From: Nostoc carneum NIES-2107
GTDB taxonomy: Bacteria > Cyanobacteriota > Cyanobacteriia > Cyanobacteriales > Nostocaceae
Direction of reading: 5' to 3'
DNA: 64,000 nt
NCBI GenBank assembly: GCA_002368155.1
Contig: AP018180.1
Coordinates: 5,417,007 to 5,481,006, forward strand
Under the pieces are notes generated by a model. That model saw only the letters and a program-made list of their open reading frames with translations, searched no databases and was not told the DNA's origin. This document shows, in pieces, positions 45,457-54,595 of this stretch. The translations under genes and the position numbers were made by a program. Positions within the stretch are counted from its first letter, which is position 1; each line of letters begins with the position of its first letter.

Positions 45457-45978
45457 ATGCCTCCTCGCCACACATCACTCCCACTATTACTAACTATTAG
45501 CCTAGCCACCATTTCGCTTTTACCCATTCGACCTTTACAAGCCGAAACTATCACCGAACCGCAACCTTCTAATGCACCATTAGAACTAAGCTTATTAACA
45601 GAACCAAAAGGCCCTGTAATTACCGGGAATACCGTTAGCCAAGGAAATCTCACCATTCCTAAATTATGGTGGGCCAAAGAAAGCGCTGAAAACAAGCTTT
45701 TAGATAACTGGATAGCATATCCAACTTCGCCAAAAGAAGCAGCACGAGTAGATTTAATTGTGAATCAACAAATTTGGAGTTTATTAGATTATCTAGAACG
45801 CTACGACTTTGTCAATCGTTTAGGTACTGCCGCTAGGAATGATAATTATAATCTGCGAGTCTTTAATTATCAGCAAGAACTTTTAGCAACTTATACTTGT
45901 AACTACAATAATAGTCAGCCTTTATGCAACATCAAACTATCTTCTCAAAATCAATTAGGCTGGCGACGTTCTTTATAG
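45457..45978 (+). CDS. Exported protein of unknown function
   Basis: A 173-residue protein. The signal peptide (LPLLLTISLATISLLPIRPLQAE) precedes a mature domain that includes LTIPKLWWAKESAENKLLDNWIAYP, VDLIVNQQIWSLLDYLERYDFVNRLG and NYNLRVFNYQQELLATYTC. Cys residues near the C-terminus (TYTCNYNNSQPLCNIKL) may form a disulfide. It resembles conserved cyanobacterial hypothetical proteins; no function can be given. It is convergent with the caspase-GUN4 gene, with a shared terminator hairpin between them. Confidence 0.7.
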   Translation: MPPRHTSLPLLLTISLATISLLPIRPLQAETITEPQPSNAPLELSLLTEPKGPVITGNTVSQGNLTIPKLWWAKESAENKLLDNWIAYPTSPKEAARVDLIVNQQIWSLLDYLERYDFVNRLGTAARNDNYNLRVFNYQQELLATYTCNYNNSQPLCNIKLSSQNQLGWRRSL

Positions 45979-46025
45979 AAACTAACAGTTGTTTGCCAAA
46001 CTAAAATTGCTAGGTTTGGAATGAG

Positions 46026-46060
46026 AAAAGGGGAAAAGGCTAACAACCTTTTCCCCTTTC
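46026..46060. terminator. Bidirectional terminator hairpin
   Basis: GGGGAAAAGG and CCTTTTCCCC pair perfectly around CTAACAA (46030-46056). An A-run lies on one side and a T/C-run on the other, in the 94-bp gap between two convergent genes. It can serve both strands. Confidence 0.65.
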
Positions 46061-46072
46061 CCCTTTATTGCA

Positions 46073-47614
46073 TTACTGATATTGAGCTAATCGTGAGGAA
46101 AGAGCCGAAAAACCTACCAAACAACCAAATAAACCCACTACCCAACCTTGGCGGACAGTTAATAAATCAACAGTCGCCGCAGCTGGAAAATGTCCTATTG
46201 GTGCATCATCCACAAAATTTAGGTCAGAGTAAAATAGCCAAGCATCATTGACACGCCAACCGATGCGATCGCCAAATTTGCACCATGTTTGATAATCAGC
46301 ATCAGCTTCGCCGCCTATGCTGTCCCAAATCTGCTTTTGCACAGTAAAACCAAAACGACCTTTGCTATATTTGACCCAAAGTCGGTCAATTGTGCAAAGG
46401 TCGGTATAGGGGAATTTATTGATTGCTGGAATATCCAGCCAACCAGCTTCCTCGCGCGCCGCTACTTTAAGCATTAGGTTGAAAGTTTCCCGATCTGCGG
46501 CTTTCCAATCACCAGCTGCTAATAATTCTGATAATCGCTGATAATCTATTCCTCTTTCCGAAGCCAGGTCATCAATTGTTGGTTGTGAGATAGTTAGCGT
46601 TGATGTATGCGCTTGAGTGTGGGTACTGTGCATCTTGTCGTCAGACATCACTTGCACAGAAGAAGCGCAAACGACTGGATGAGAAGTAAAGTTCTCACCG
46701 CTACCTGCATATTGAGCAATTCTTGAGATGTCTTTAACTGTATGCTTTTCTACACTAGGATTTACTGTATTAGTTCTTGACCATAACTCTTCTAATTGTA
46801 CAAACTCCCTATTGGAGTTTACTTCTATGGGCAGGCTATTTCTCTGATTTTTGGCAATATCATGTAAATTTGCGTATTTTTGAATAAAAACTCGCTGTAA
46901 CTTAGCAATTGGCTCTGCATTGATCACAGGTGTTTGCAGAGGATACTTGTAATGCGCTAACAGTTCTGGAACTCGGAAACTGAGATATTGGTGTAACCGT
47001 TTGACAGTGGCGCATTGTCCCTGACTTCCTAACCCTTCTAGGAGTGCATGGGTAAAAGCACCTTGTTGCAAGGCATCGATTTCAGCAGATGATTGATTAG
47101 CAGTACATGATAAGATGCTGATGACCCCGGTTTGCCGCGCCAAATTTTGCGTTTGCTGCCCAATTCCTAAGCCATGTCCTTGATGCTGATGGTGATTAGC
47201 ATCCAACATCAAAACAATATTATCTGAACCGGAATTGCGGAGACACTCAGTCAGATAACTCAAGGAAATTCCTGTATTTTCGATGTCTTCTGGATTCCCA
47301 TCAGCAGCTAAGAGGTAATCTTGCTCACCATAGTTCATCCCATGACCGTTAAAGAAAAACCAGAAATTATCTTCTGGCTGTAGAAAGGGACGCTCAAATA
47401 ACTGCTGTAAGCATCGTAATAAATTAGCGCGATCAGGACGAGTTAGTTCACCACCTATACTAGGTGAGTCATCCGAGAATAAGAAAACCCGCTCAAAACC
47501 TGCTTCATTGTGGAGCAAATTCTGCAGCAACTCTGCATCCCGCTTCGCATATTTGAGGGGTTGCAAGCAGTCGTAATGATTAATACCAATAACCAACGCC
47601 CAGTTTTTTACCAT
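46073..47614 (-). CDS. Orthocaspase-like (caspase p20) protein fused to GUN4, catalytic Cys lost
   Basis: A 513-residue two-domain protein. The N-terminal caspase p20-like fold (about 1-255) has WALVIGINHYDCLQPLKYAKRD and the catalytic-His motif FFFNGHGMNYG (His91). At the position of the catalytic Cys (usually D-x-C) it reads LMLDANHHQ (Asp138-Ala-Asn140), so no nucleophile is present. A polar linker (about 255-345) leads to a GUN4 domain (about 350-490) with LLAAGDWKAADRETFNLML, IDRLWVKYSKGRFGF and DAPIGHFPAA. A hydrophobic segment (TVRQGWVVGLFGCLVGF) ends it. GUN4 domains bind porphyrins in chlorophyll synthesis. Peptidase activity is unlikely. Confidence 0.85.
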   Translation of the reverse strand: MVKNWALVIGINHYDCLQPLKYAKRDAELLQNLLHNEAGFERVFLFSDDSPSIGGELTRPDRANLLRCLQQLFERPFLQPEDNFWFFFNGHGMNYGEQDYLLAADGNPEDIENTGISLSYLTECLRNSGSDNIVLMLDANHHQHQGHGLGIGQQTQNLARQTGVISILSCTANQSSAEIDALQQGAFTHALLEGLGSQGQCATVKRLHQYLSFRVPELLAHYKYPLQTPVINAEPIAKLQRVFIQKYANLHDIAKNQRNSLPIEVNSNREFVQLEELWSRTNTVNPSVEKHTVKDISRIAQYAGSGENFTSHPVVCASSVQVMSDDKMHSTHTQAHTSTLTISQPTIDDLASERGIDYQRLSELLAAGDWKAADRETFNLMLKVAAREEAGWLDIPAINKFPYTDLCTIDRLWVKYSKGRFGFTVQKQIWDSIGGEADADYQTWCKFGDRIGWRVNDAWLFYSDLNFVDDAPIGHFPAAATVDLLTVRQGWVVGLFGCLVGFSALSSRLAQYQ

Positions 47615-48324
47615 CTCACTTTATATTGTTGCCACTGCAAGTAGAGTTTGATTGCTCCTAACCTCGTACTTCAGGAAAAATCCTGAGAGTGCTTGAACCC
47701 CCGCCAGTCATTCCAAATCCTAGATTGATAATCTAGGTTCCATAAATCTTAGGGCTGAGATTAGGAATACTTTGTATTTCGTGCTACATATATCAAGACA
47801 AACAGCTCTTTCTACGGCTCTTTGTCAGGTATTTCCGGACTAAGGGAGTAGCAAAAAATAAATTATTCGAGAAGCCACCAAACACAGATCAAGGTAGGAA
47901 ACACGGATAGGCTCTCAACGAGACATAAATCTTATCCATATTAACTATGATTTCCAAAATTGGTATCAAAAGTCTAAAAATAATTTCAAATGGCTGCTAT
48001 TTGCCAAAAATAACTATTTAAATAGCAATATATCTATAATTTTTCTGACTGCGTAGTTAGTGCTTCAGCACCTATGCCTAAATAATTTACCCCTGTGGGG
48101 ACGCAAACTAAAGGCAGCTTTTCGTAGGGATGAAACATTTTTGACTGGGAAATCCCTAGAGATCTGCTGTAATTAATTTAGTCTTAATGAATATAAAGAT
48201 GATTTCATCATACTGATCGGTAAATACGTGGGACAATAGCCACAGCAAATCGGCTTTGAGATGAATTAGTCTAAATTATTTTTTATCAACCAGTCATCTA
48301 CTACTATTAGAAACTTAAAAAAAT
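47615..48324. other. Long intergenic stretch with two compact hairpins
   Basis: TCAGGA-AAAA-TCCTGA (47671-47686) and CCTAGATT-GAT-AATCTAGG (47719-47737) are perfect hairpins within 70 nt, upstream of the caspase-GUN4 start. They may belong to its leader or to a small RNA. Further on is a GTTAGTGCTTCAGCACCTA palindrome near 48056-48074. No gene or tRNA was seen. Confidence 0.4.
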
Positions 48325-48594
48325 ATGTATGAACCACAAAATATTAAAAAAGGTAAATTTTACCATCAAAATTTACCCAGAATTATCTTAGCTATTTTAT
48401 TTGCTGTCATTTTTGTGAGTTGTGGTTATGCCACTGCTTTAGTATTACTATTACATCCAGATATAAACACAATTTTTACCACAATATATCCAACTTTCAT
48501 TCCCAATATTCATAATCAAGTGCAATGTGAAAAGAACGAGAGAATATGGCGTGAGCAAAAATGTTGGGATGAACAACATAATCCCTTATTTTAA
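48325..48594 (+). CDS. Small single-pass membrane protein, unknown
   Basis: An 89-residue protein. A basic N-terminus (IKKGKFYHQNLPR) is followed by one transmembrane helix (IILAILFAVIFVSCGYATALVLLL, about 20-43). The short extracytoplasmic tail contains two Cys in VQCEKNERIWREQKCWDEQ, likely a disulfide. I do not recognise it. Basic residues before the helix and the Cys pair after it are consistent with a real protein, but no ribosome site is clear. It is convergent with the first pentapeptide-repeat gene. Confidence 0.5.
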   Translation: MYEPQNIKKGKFYHQNLPRIILAILFAVIFVSCGYATALVLLLHPDINTIFTTIYPTFIPNIHNQVQCEKNERIWREQKCWDEQHNPLF

Positions 48595-48639
48595 AAGTCA
48601 GCCAATCGCTAGTATCTGTATGAGTCTTTAACTCAGGCT

Positions 48640-50004
48640 TCAAGTTTCGGAATCAGATACTGAACAGTCAACTAAATTTTGGCACCAATGTGCAGGAATT
48701 TCTAAATTTTCTGGCAAAATAGTTGTGCGATCGCCTAGTGCTAATTCTAGTTGCGGTGATTCTAGATTTTCACATTTTGTTAAGTCACAGCCAAACATCT
48801 TAGCTTTTTGAAATATTGCTTGATTCAGGTTAGCTCCAGTGAGGGTAGCGTATTTGAGGTTAGCTTCATAGAAGTTTGCTTCTTCTAAATTCGCCTCATA
48901 AAGGTTGGCTTCTTGAAGATTTGCTGTACTTAATAGTACACTTTCTAAGTTGGCACCAATCAATTTTGCACCTTGCAAGTTACTACCAATAAGATTGGCT
49001 CCTGATAGGTTGCATCCTTCTAAGTTTGCTCCTGCTAAATTTGTGTCGCAAAGAATAGCATCTTCTAAATTAGCGTTATAAAGAACCGCGTCTTGCAAAT
49101 TAGCATCATATAGCATTGCTCCTTGCAAATCAGCTTCATAGAGAATTGCTTTGGCTAAATCAACTTTTCTCAGTACAGCTTCTTGGAGATTTGCTTCTGG
49201 AAGTATCGCCTTATGTAAATTGGCTTCATACAGCACCGCACCACAGAGATTAGCCTCCGTTAAGTTAGCTCCAGATAAATTTGCTCCGATGAAGTTTACC
49301 CATTGCAAATTCGCTCCAATTAAGATGACTCCAGAAAGATTTGCTTCCATTAAGTCAGCATTACTAATATCGATATCGCGTAAATCGAGTTTTTTATTCG
49401 CTAAATCGTATTGTGCATTCCGCCTACCAATAACGGTAAGTGCTGTTTGAATATCTGTAGGCAGTTTTTCTGGTAAATTATTTTCACTATCTCGGCGCGC
49501 TGGAGCATTTTCGCGAATAAAAGCAGCGAGGATTTCCATAATTGTCCAATGATTTTTAGGGAAATCGCGAGCAATTCTTTCTAGCTCATATATCGCGGCA
49601 AATCTAGTTTCTATTTTTTCATTACCTAAATGTTTAATTGCTTGATAAAATCTTTCTGTATCCAACTCTTGAACATTTGATTGGGTGTAATTAATACCCA
49701 TTTCTACCTTTTTCTCCCACGCCATTACTCTTGAAAGTATTTGTCCTAATGTACTCTGATCAATTCCCAGAGATAACCTCGAGGTATTATAAGCATTAAT
49801 GGTAATTGCCATTGCCCAAGCAAATATAGCAATAATTGCCATCACCTTAGTTACTGCTGTGATTTTTTCCTCAGTTGGCAACCCATGAAGACTAAAAAAG
49901 AATAGAAGAATTAAAATTAATGAGAGAATAAATATAAGTGTGATAGATAGCACCAAACTAGTGAGTCCATTAGTCCTGATCAAAGACATCTCATTAGTCT
50001 TCAT
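48640..50004 (-). CDS. Membrane-anchored pentapeptide-repeat protein
   Basis: A 454-residue protein. Two N-terminal transmembrane helices (about 13-38 and 46-68) precede a conserved cytoplasmic segment (about 105-165) with FYQAIKHLGNEKIETRFAAIYELERIA and HWTIMEILAAFIRENAP. Then come about 38 pentapeptide repeats of the A(D/N)LxX type (about 205-415), forming a right-handed quadrilateral beta helix, and a cap ending LGDRTTILPENLEIPAHW. AAGGAG lies before the ATG. The role is probably as a scaffold; the partner is unknown. The next gene upstream is a paralogue with identical architecture. Confidence 0.88.
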   Translation of the reverse strand: MKTNEMSLIRTNGLTSLVLSITLIFILSLILILLFFFSLHGLPTEEKITAVTKVMAIIAIFAWAMAITINAYNTSRLSLGIDQSTLGQILSRVMAWEKKVEMGINYTQSNVQELDTERFYQAIKHLGNEKIETRFAAIYELERIARDFPKNHWTIMEILAAFIRENAPARRDSENNLPEKLPTDIQTALTVIGRRNAQYDLANKKLDLRDIDISNADLMEANLSGVILIGANLQWVNFIGANLSGANLTEANLCGAVLYEANLHKAILPEANLQEAVLRKVDLAKAILYEADLQGAMLYDANLQDAVLYNANLEDAILCDTNLAGANLEGCNLSGANLIGSNLQGAKLIGANLESVLLSTANLQEANLYEANLEEANFYEANLKYATLTGANLNQAIFQKAKMFGCDLTKCENLESPQLELALGDRTTILPENLEIPAHWCQNLVDCSVSDSET

Positions 50005-50325
50005 CTTTGACTCCTTGTGGAATTTAGCTTATCCATACTATTATTTGTTATTACCTTTTAATACAGTAAAAACACTGACTTAATTAGTCAATCATTTGGG
50101 GATCAAAGAAATCTCTATATATTTACTGACGATGTGATTCAGGTTGGAAACAGGTAATAGAGAACAGGGAAGCATAAGCCAAACCTTCCCGAATATTGAG
50201 TTTAAAACCCCTAAATTGATTGATTAAATCTATTAAAAACTTTTGTAATTTGGTGCAGTAAAAACTGCTGTTGTTAATCTTAAATAGCCAGATGCACCCA
50301 GATCAGCAATAGATGATCTGTTAAA
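50005..50325. other. Gap between the two pentapeptide-repeat genes, nothing recognised
   Basis: AT-rich sequence of about 320 bp. The distance suggests that the downstream paralogue has its own promoter. No repeat, RNA or operator could be supported. Confidence 0.45.
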
Positions 50326-51795
50326 TTAGCCAGATTGTCGCCAATGGGTGGGAGTTTCCACATAATCTGGGAGGCGGGTTGTGCGATCGCCCACTGCCAG
50401 TGTAATTTGTTGTAATTCTAAGTTTTTTGCACCTGTCAAAATTGCGCCTTCTAGTTTGACATCACAGAGGTTGGTGTCTAAAAAGTTAGCTCCCATGAGG
50501 TTTGCACTGTGGAGATTGGCTTCATAAAGCATGGCTTTAGCAAGGTTAGCGCCTATCAAGTTCGCTTGATACAAGTCAGCTTCCGCTAAACTAGCTTCTG
50601 AAAGATTGGCAAAAAATATCTCTGTCTGCTGAAGTTTAGCTGCATTCAGGTTAGCACCACAAAGATTGGCTCCATTCAAATTTGCACCATGCAGATTGGC
50701 TCCAATTAAACCTGTTAATTGCAGGTTAGCTTTACCTAGTTTTGCTCCTTGCAAGTTAGCTAAAAATAACTTAGCGCCAGCCAGGTTAGCGACTTTTAAG
50801 GTTGCCTGTTGTAAGTTAGCTTTATAAAGGTTAGCTCCTTGCAAATTAGCTGCGCGTAGACTTGCACCTGTCAGGTTAGCACCACGGAGATTAGCTCCAG
50901 CTAAGTTAGCGCGATTCAAGTTTACCCAAGAAAGGTTAGCTCCACGCAGGTTAGCTTTAAATAAATTAGCTTCATAAAGAATCGATTTTAAGAGTTTTGC
51001 ACTACTCAAATTAGCATTAGCTAAATTAGCTCCCCGCAAATCTGCACTAGATAAATTAGCTCCGCGCAAATCTACCCGTTCTAAATTTGCTCCCAGTAAG
51101 TCTGCACGTCTAATATCTGTGTTGCGTAAATCTAGTGTTTGATTAACTTTGTCTTCTAAATAATTACGTCTACCAATAACTGTCAATGCTACTTGAATAT
51201 CTGTGCGAATTTTTGATGGCTCATCATGATAGTTAGATACAGATTGCTGTGTACGATTATTTTCTCGCTTTTGCTGCTCATAATTGAAGACGGCTGTATC
51301 TTCTTCTCTTAATTGCTCTCCTTCACCAATGGGAGCATTCTCGCGAATAAAAGCCGTGAGGATTTCCATAATTGTCCAATGTTCTGTGGGAAATTCCTGC
51401 GCGACTCTTTCTAAAGCATAAATTGCACCTGTACGAGTTTCAGTTTTTTGATGTCCCAACTGTGCAATAGCTGTCATAAAGCGTTCTGCAATCAGCCTAT
51501 CTTGACTGAGTTTGGCATTTTGAATGCCAAGTTCAACGCTTTTTTCGGCTGCGATCGCACTTTTTTGTAAAGCCTGGGCACGCTTTGCGCCATAATAAGC
51601 ATTAACGATTAATCCTAATCCTAGGAAAATAATTGCAGTAGTAGCTAATGCCTGAATTGTATATTCTATTTGTTGTTGAACAGACAATCCTCGAATTTGG
51701 GACAATGCAAAGATAATTAAACTCAATAAGAGAGCAAATATAACTGTTATAACTATCAACCAATTCAAGATTACGCCTGTCTTGTTAGCAGACAT
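50326..51795 (-). CDS. Membrane-anchored pentapeptide-repeat protein, paralogue
   Basis: A 489-residue protein with the same plan as its neighbour. Two N-terminal helices (about 9-33 and 41-62) lead to the conserved segment FMTAIAQLGHQKTETRTGAIYALERVA ... HWTIMEILTAFIRENAP. A polar insertion (about 160-195, FNYEQQKRENNRTQQS) follows, then about 45 pentapeptide repeats (ANLxG, about 220-450) and the cap LAVGDRTTRLPDYVETPTHW. I start at ATG 51795 with GAGGA about 10 nt upstream; a GTG six codons earlier is an alternative. The function is unknown. The shared 'xRTGAIYALERVA' region suggests a common partner. Confidence 0.88.
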   Translation of the reverse strand: MSANKTGVILNWLIVITVIFALLLSLIIFALSQIRGLSVQQQIEYTIQALATTAIIFLGLGLIVNAYYGAKRAQALQKSAIAAEKSVELGIQNAKLSQDRLIAERFMTAIAQLGHQKTETRTGAIYALERVAQEFPTEHWTIMEILTAFIRENAPIGEGEQLREEDTAVFNYEQQKRENNRTQQSVSNYHDEPSKIRTDIQVALTVIGRRNYLEDKVNQTLDLRNTDIRRADLLGANLERVDLRGANLSSADLRGANLANANLSSAKLLKSILYEANLFKANLRGANLSWVNLNRANLAGANLRGANLTGASLRAANLQGANLYKANLQQATLKVANLAGAKLFLANLQGAKLGKANLQLTGLIGANLHGANLNGANLCGANLNAAKLQQTEIFFANLSEASLAEADLYQANLIGANLAKAMLYEANLHSANLMGANFLDTNLCDVKLEGAILTGAKNLELQQITLAVGDRTTRLPDYVETPTHWRQSG

Positions 51796-52251
51796 CGCAG
51801 AAATATTCCTCACTACTCTGGATTATTACTTATAGTCCGAGGATAATATAACATCTAATTACAGTATACTTGTAAAAGCGTAGTTTTTCATTGATACATG
51901 AAGATTGAGACGACTTCAGCCTACGCGAACACAAAATTTTTAAGTAAATAAGTTATATAGTGGGGGCACAACAATGTTGTGCTTGGTAATCATCCCTACG
52001 TCACTTAGTTAATATTTTATGTCTAAAAAATAGGTGAATTAATCTACAATTAAATAATTCAAAATCCAAAACCTAAAATCTATTAATACCATTTTGAAAA
52101 AACGCGACAGATGAGTAGGGGCAAGGCACCAGTAAGATAATTGAATATACCAAAATATTTTGGATGCCGTGCCCTCACAAAGCATTTACTACACCCTGCA
52201 CCCTGCCCCTCTGCCAAAAAAAGAGATACTATATTTTTAGTTGCAAGTTTA
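51796..52251. other. Intergenic stretch with copy C of the palindromic element
   Basis: It holds AT-rich leader sequence, an AATTCAAAATCCAAAACC tract near 52055 and the element at 52084-52182. A pyrimidine-rich CCCTGCACCCTGCCCC tract lies near 52192-52210. No gene was seen. Confidence 0.55.
52084..52182. repeat. Palindromic element with internal core, copy C
   Basis: Inverted 10-mers GGGCAAGGCA (52119-52128) and TGCCGTGCCC (52165-52174) enclose a 36-nt core that begins CCAGTAAGATAA. The outer flanks are in the reverse orientation to those of copy A (AACGCGACAG on the left, TCACAAAG on the right), whereas the core reads in the same direction. Confidence 0.75.
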
Positions 52252-53349
52252 TTACTCTTCACCCCATCCTTGCATTTCTACTAATTCCATACATAATTCA
52301 TTAATTCTTTCCAAATCAGGTTTATGACGCAGTGTTGATTGAGTATAAGCAGTTTCCATTTTTGCCACCAATTCCTCTGCCATTTTCATCACCTGTTCAT
52401 AAGAATACTCACCCTGAAGAATCGCTTTTAAATCATCAACATCACCAGCTATTCTTCTATCTACAATTATTTCTCCTTGCTGTAAAATTTCTAAGCCACT
52501 GCGTAGCAATCTAATGCAGTGCATACCATGCTTCAAGTCGAAACCAGACTTTCTTTCCATTTCGGCTCTAGCAGGATTTCTATTTTCTTGCCATGATAAG
52601 TACGCTTTCCATTCCCGTAAAGCAATTTGATAATTTTGGCTTTTTTGCAGCAAGCGAATAAAATCTTTACGGCTATTAGTGAGCTTTTGAGTATATTCTA
52701 GAGTTTCATCGGGTAAAGTATACTGTTTCAGCATTCCTTTAAAATCAATATCTGCTGTCAGCAGTTGGTATAACTGTTCCGCTTCTTCTAAAAATTCAAT
52801 TCTGCCTCGAATTAATAGATAGAGATATTCCAAAAAAGCATTTAAATCATCTTTAACTAACGGTAATTCATCTTCTATACCAAAATCAGATGGTAGTGGT
52901 TTCTTTTGTGGCGGATTTAATAACCACTTGCGATGGGTTTCCATCTTTTTAATTTGAGCAAAAGCGTAACCAGAATATGTATGTTTTACTTTTTTAGATA
53001 AAAATAGTTGTTTATGTTTAATTAAATGTTCGCCAACTGGAGTTAGTACAGGATAGTTACCTAACCACAGCAATTCTAAAACATTGGGATTAGCTCCAGC
53101 TAATAACTGCAGGATTTTACGTAATTCGTAAATCACAGTATCTTTATTATTGTCCAAAAAAGAAAATATTCCCGGTTCATCCCAACCATTTTCTTTTTGT
53201 TCTATGCGATCGAATCCCAGATAATACCTTTTAGGGGCGATAAACACACCCCGATAATCAAAATCAGAATCAGGACGATTCAATCCATAGCCGTGGCTAC
53301 CAGCCAAGCCAATCAAAATGCTTCTTTGTTCAACTATAATTCTTTTCAT
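52252..53349 (-). CDS. RlaP-type nucleotidyltransferase (PF10127-like)
   Basis: A 365-residue protein. The N-terminal polymerase-beta-fold nucleotidyltransferase motif is LAGSHGYGLNRPDSDFDYRG, with GS and the D-x-D metal ligands. ILQLLAGANPNVLELLWLGNYP and LFLSKKVKHTYSGYAFAQIKKM follow, and the C-terminal half is helical. This is the family that includes RlaP, associated by comparative genomics with RNA repair. It would transfer a nucleotide to RNA or protein; the substrate is unknown. It lies 20 kb from hen1, so no operon link is seen. The ATG at 53349 is preceded by CGCGTGTA and no clear ribosome site. Confidence 0.8.
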   Translation of the reverse strand: MKRIIVEQRSILIGLAGSHGYGLNRPDSDFDYRGVFIAPKRYYLGFDRIEQKENGWDEPGIFSFLDNNKDTVIYELRKILQLLAGANPNVLELLWLGNYPVLTPVGEHLIKHKQLFLSKKVKHTYSGYAFAQIKKMETHRKWLLNPPQKKPLPSDFGIEDELPLVKDDLNAFLEYLYLLIRGRIEFLEEAEQLYQLLTADIDFKGMLKQYTLPDETLEYTQKLTNSRKDFIRLLQKSQNYQIALREWKAYLSWQENRNPARAEMERKSGFDLKHGMHCIRLLRSGLEILQQGEIIVDRRIAGDVDDLKAILQGEYSYEQVMKMAEELVAKMETAYTQSTLRHKPDLERINELCMELVEMQGWGEE

Positions 53350-53396
53350 TACACGCGATCGCAGCGACTCAACATCACTATCTTAAGCAAGAGAAA

Positions 53397-53424
53397 AGGG
53401 TAAAGGTGTTTCCCTTTTCCCCTA
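53397..53424 (-). terminator. Purine/pyrimidine hairpin after the cupin gene
   Basis: GAAAAGGGTAAA pairs with TTTCCCTTTTCCCC around a short loop, 70-95 nt beyond the minus-strand cupin stop. It is the same type as the hairpins at 46026 and 27848. Confidence 0.45.
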
Positions 53425-53492
53425 AAAACCTTGCATAGTTCAGTTTAATCGCATCTACTTACTGAAAGTAAGTTAAATTTGTAACAAATAAT

Positions 53493-54047
53493 TTAGCGCG
53501 GCTTGTTCATCGAATCGCTTAACTGAGTACCTGTGTAATTAGGTAACCAACCTTCTGCGGTTGTAAAATAGCGTATTGCTTTAAAATTCAAAGCAGCATT
53601 CGGGCTACACCAATGCTCAACACCAGCCGGAATCACCAGATAATCTTGAGACTCAATTAAAAGCTGTACCTGTGTACCATCTGGTGTGACAAAGCCAAAA
53701 ATCATCTCTCCCGCCAAAACATAGATGGGTTCAGTCGCTGTATGAGTATGATAACGGTTGTAAGTTGCAATTAGTGTCTCCAAATGAGGCGAACCTGGAT
53801 GCACATTCAGCAAATCACACCAGAGATAGCTATTTTCCTGCTGGAGAAACTCAAAGACACTATTATGAAGTTCTAAAATGTAGCGCTTCTCCGACTCAGT
53901 AATAGTATCTTGTTCGATTAAATGGGGAAAAAGTAGCGATGTACCCGGATCGTAGTGTTTCAAGTGAATGCCCAGTGGAGCAAGTTCACGGACTATCTCA
54001 TCTAAATCACTCTCGATTGTACCGTCATCAAGCAATAGAGTAGCCAT
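53493..54047 (-). CDS. Acireductone dioxygenase-like cupin
   Basis: A 184-residue cupin of the acireductone dioxygenase (ARD) family. The metal ligands are RYHTHTATEPIYVLAGE (His-x-His-x3-Glu) and PAGVEHWCSP (His), with the typical tail FTTAEGWLPNYTGTQL. ARD works in the methionine salvage pathway. Compared with canonical cyanobacterial ARD the sequence around the ligands has diverged (ATEPIYVL for the usual DDEVRYII), so another function is possible. The family start is MATLLL, ATG 54047; an in-frame ATG 15 nt earlier also exists. No other methionine-salvage gene is nearby. Confidence 0.75.
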   Translation of the reverse strand: MATLLLDDGTIESDLDEIVRELAPLGIHLKHYDPGTSLLFPHLIEQDTITESEKRYILELHNSVFEFLQQENSYLWCDLLNVHPGSPHLETLIATYNRYHTHTATEPIYVLAGEMIFGFVTPDGTQVQLLIESQDYLVIPAGVEHWCSPNAALNFKAIRYFTTAEGWLPNYTGTQLSDSMNKPR

Positions 54048-54062
54048 AACAGAAACACTCAT

Positions 54063-54595
54063 AACCGTTAAGAAAAGTATACTTAATTTTTTCTTAATTA
54101 GCCACTATGCCGATGGGTAAACCGGAGTTGTTTGTCCGAGTTTCCTCACATCATCACTGAGAGATATGGGACTGGATAGATGAATAATTTAGTGTTGAAA
54201 ATATCAGTACTATTTGACTTTTTAAGTATAAATATTAACAAATATAGGTCTTGCCAGAGTTGCTTTACTCTTAGCTAAACGGTTTAGTATCAACCCAAAT
54301 CAACCATTGAAATCCCCAAGCATTACCACAGAACTACACTTTTGTAATATTATTCCATCAATAGCAATTATTGAAATTATCAATAGTATTGACTGCTAAT
54401 TATTTCAGAAAATAGGATTTACTATAATTTAATACTTGCGATTAAACTTCTGCTTTGGTAAGTCAATTCGGTGAAAATTTGAACTGAAAAAATTTAGATT
54501 TAGCAAACCGTATTTGTTAATTTAGATTTACTTATCAATGGCATTACAACATCGCAATTAAGTTTTTCATACTTCATATATATTGGGAGCTTATC
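54063..54595. other. Intergenic stretch upstream of the porin gene
   Basis: A 530-bp AT-rich region that must hold the porin promoter. No Fur box or other operator could be identified by eye with confidence. No repeat or RNA gene was seen. Confidence 0.45.

Noticed and set aside
47671-47737. tRNA-like arms upstream of the caspase-GUN4 gene
   Set aside because: The hairpins do not form a cloverleaf, no anticodon arm with a proper T-loop is present, and no CCA-adjacent acceptor stem pairs.
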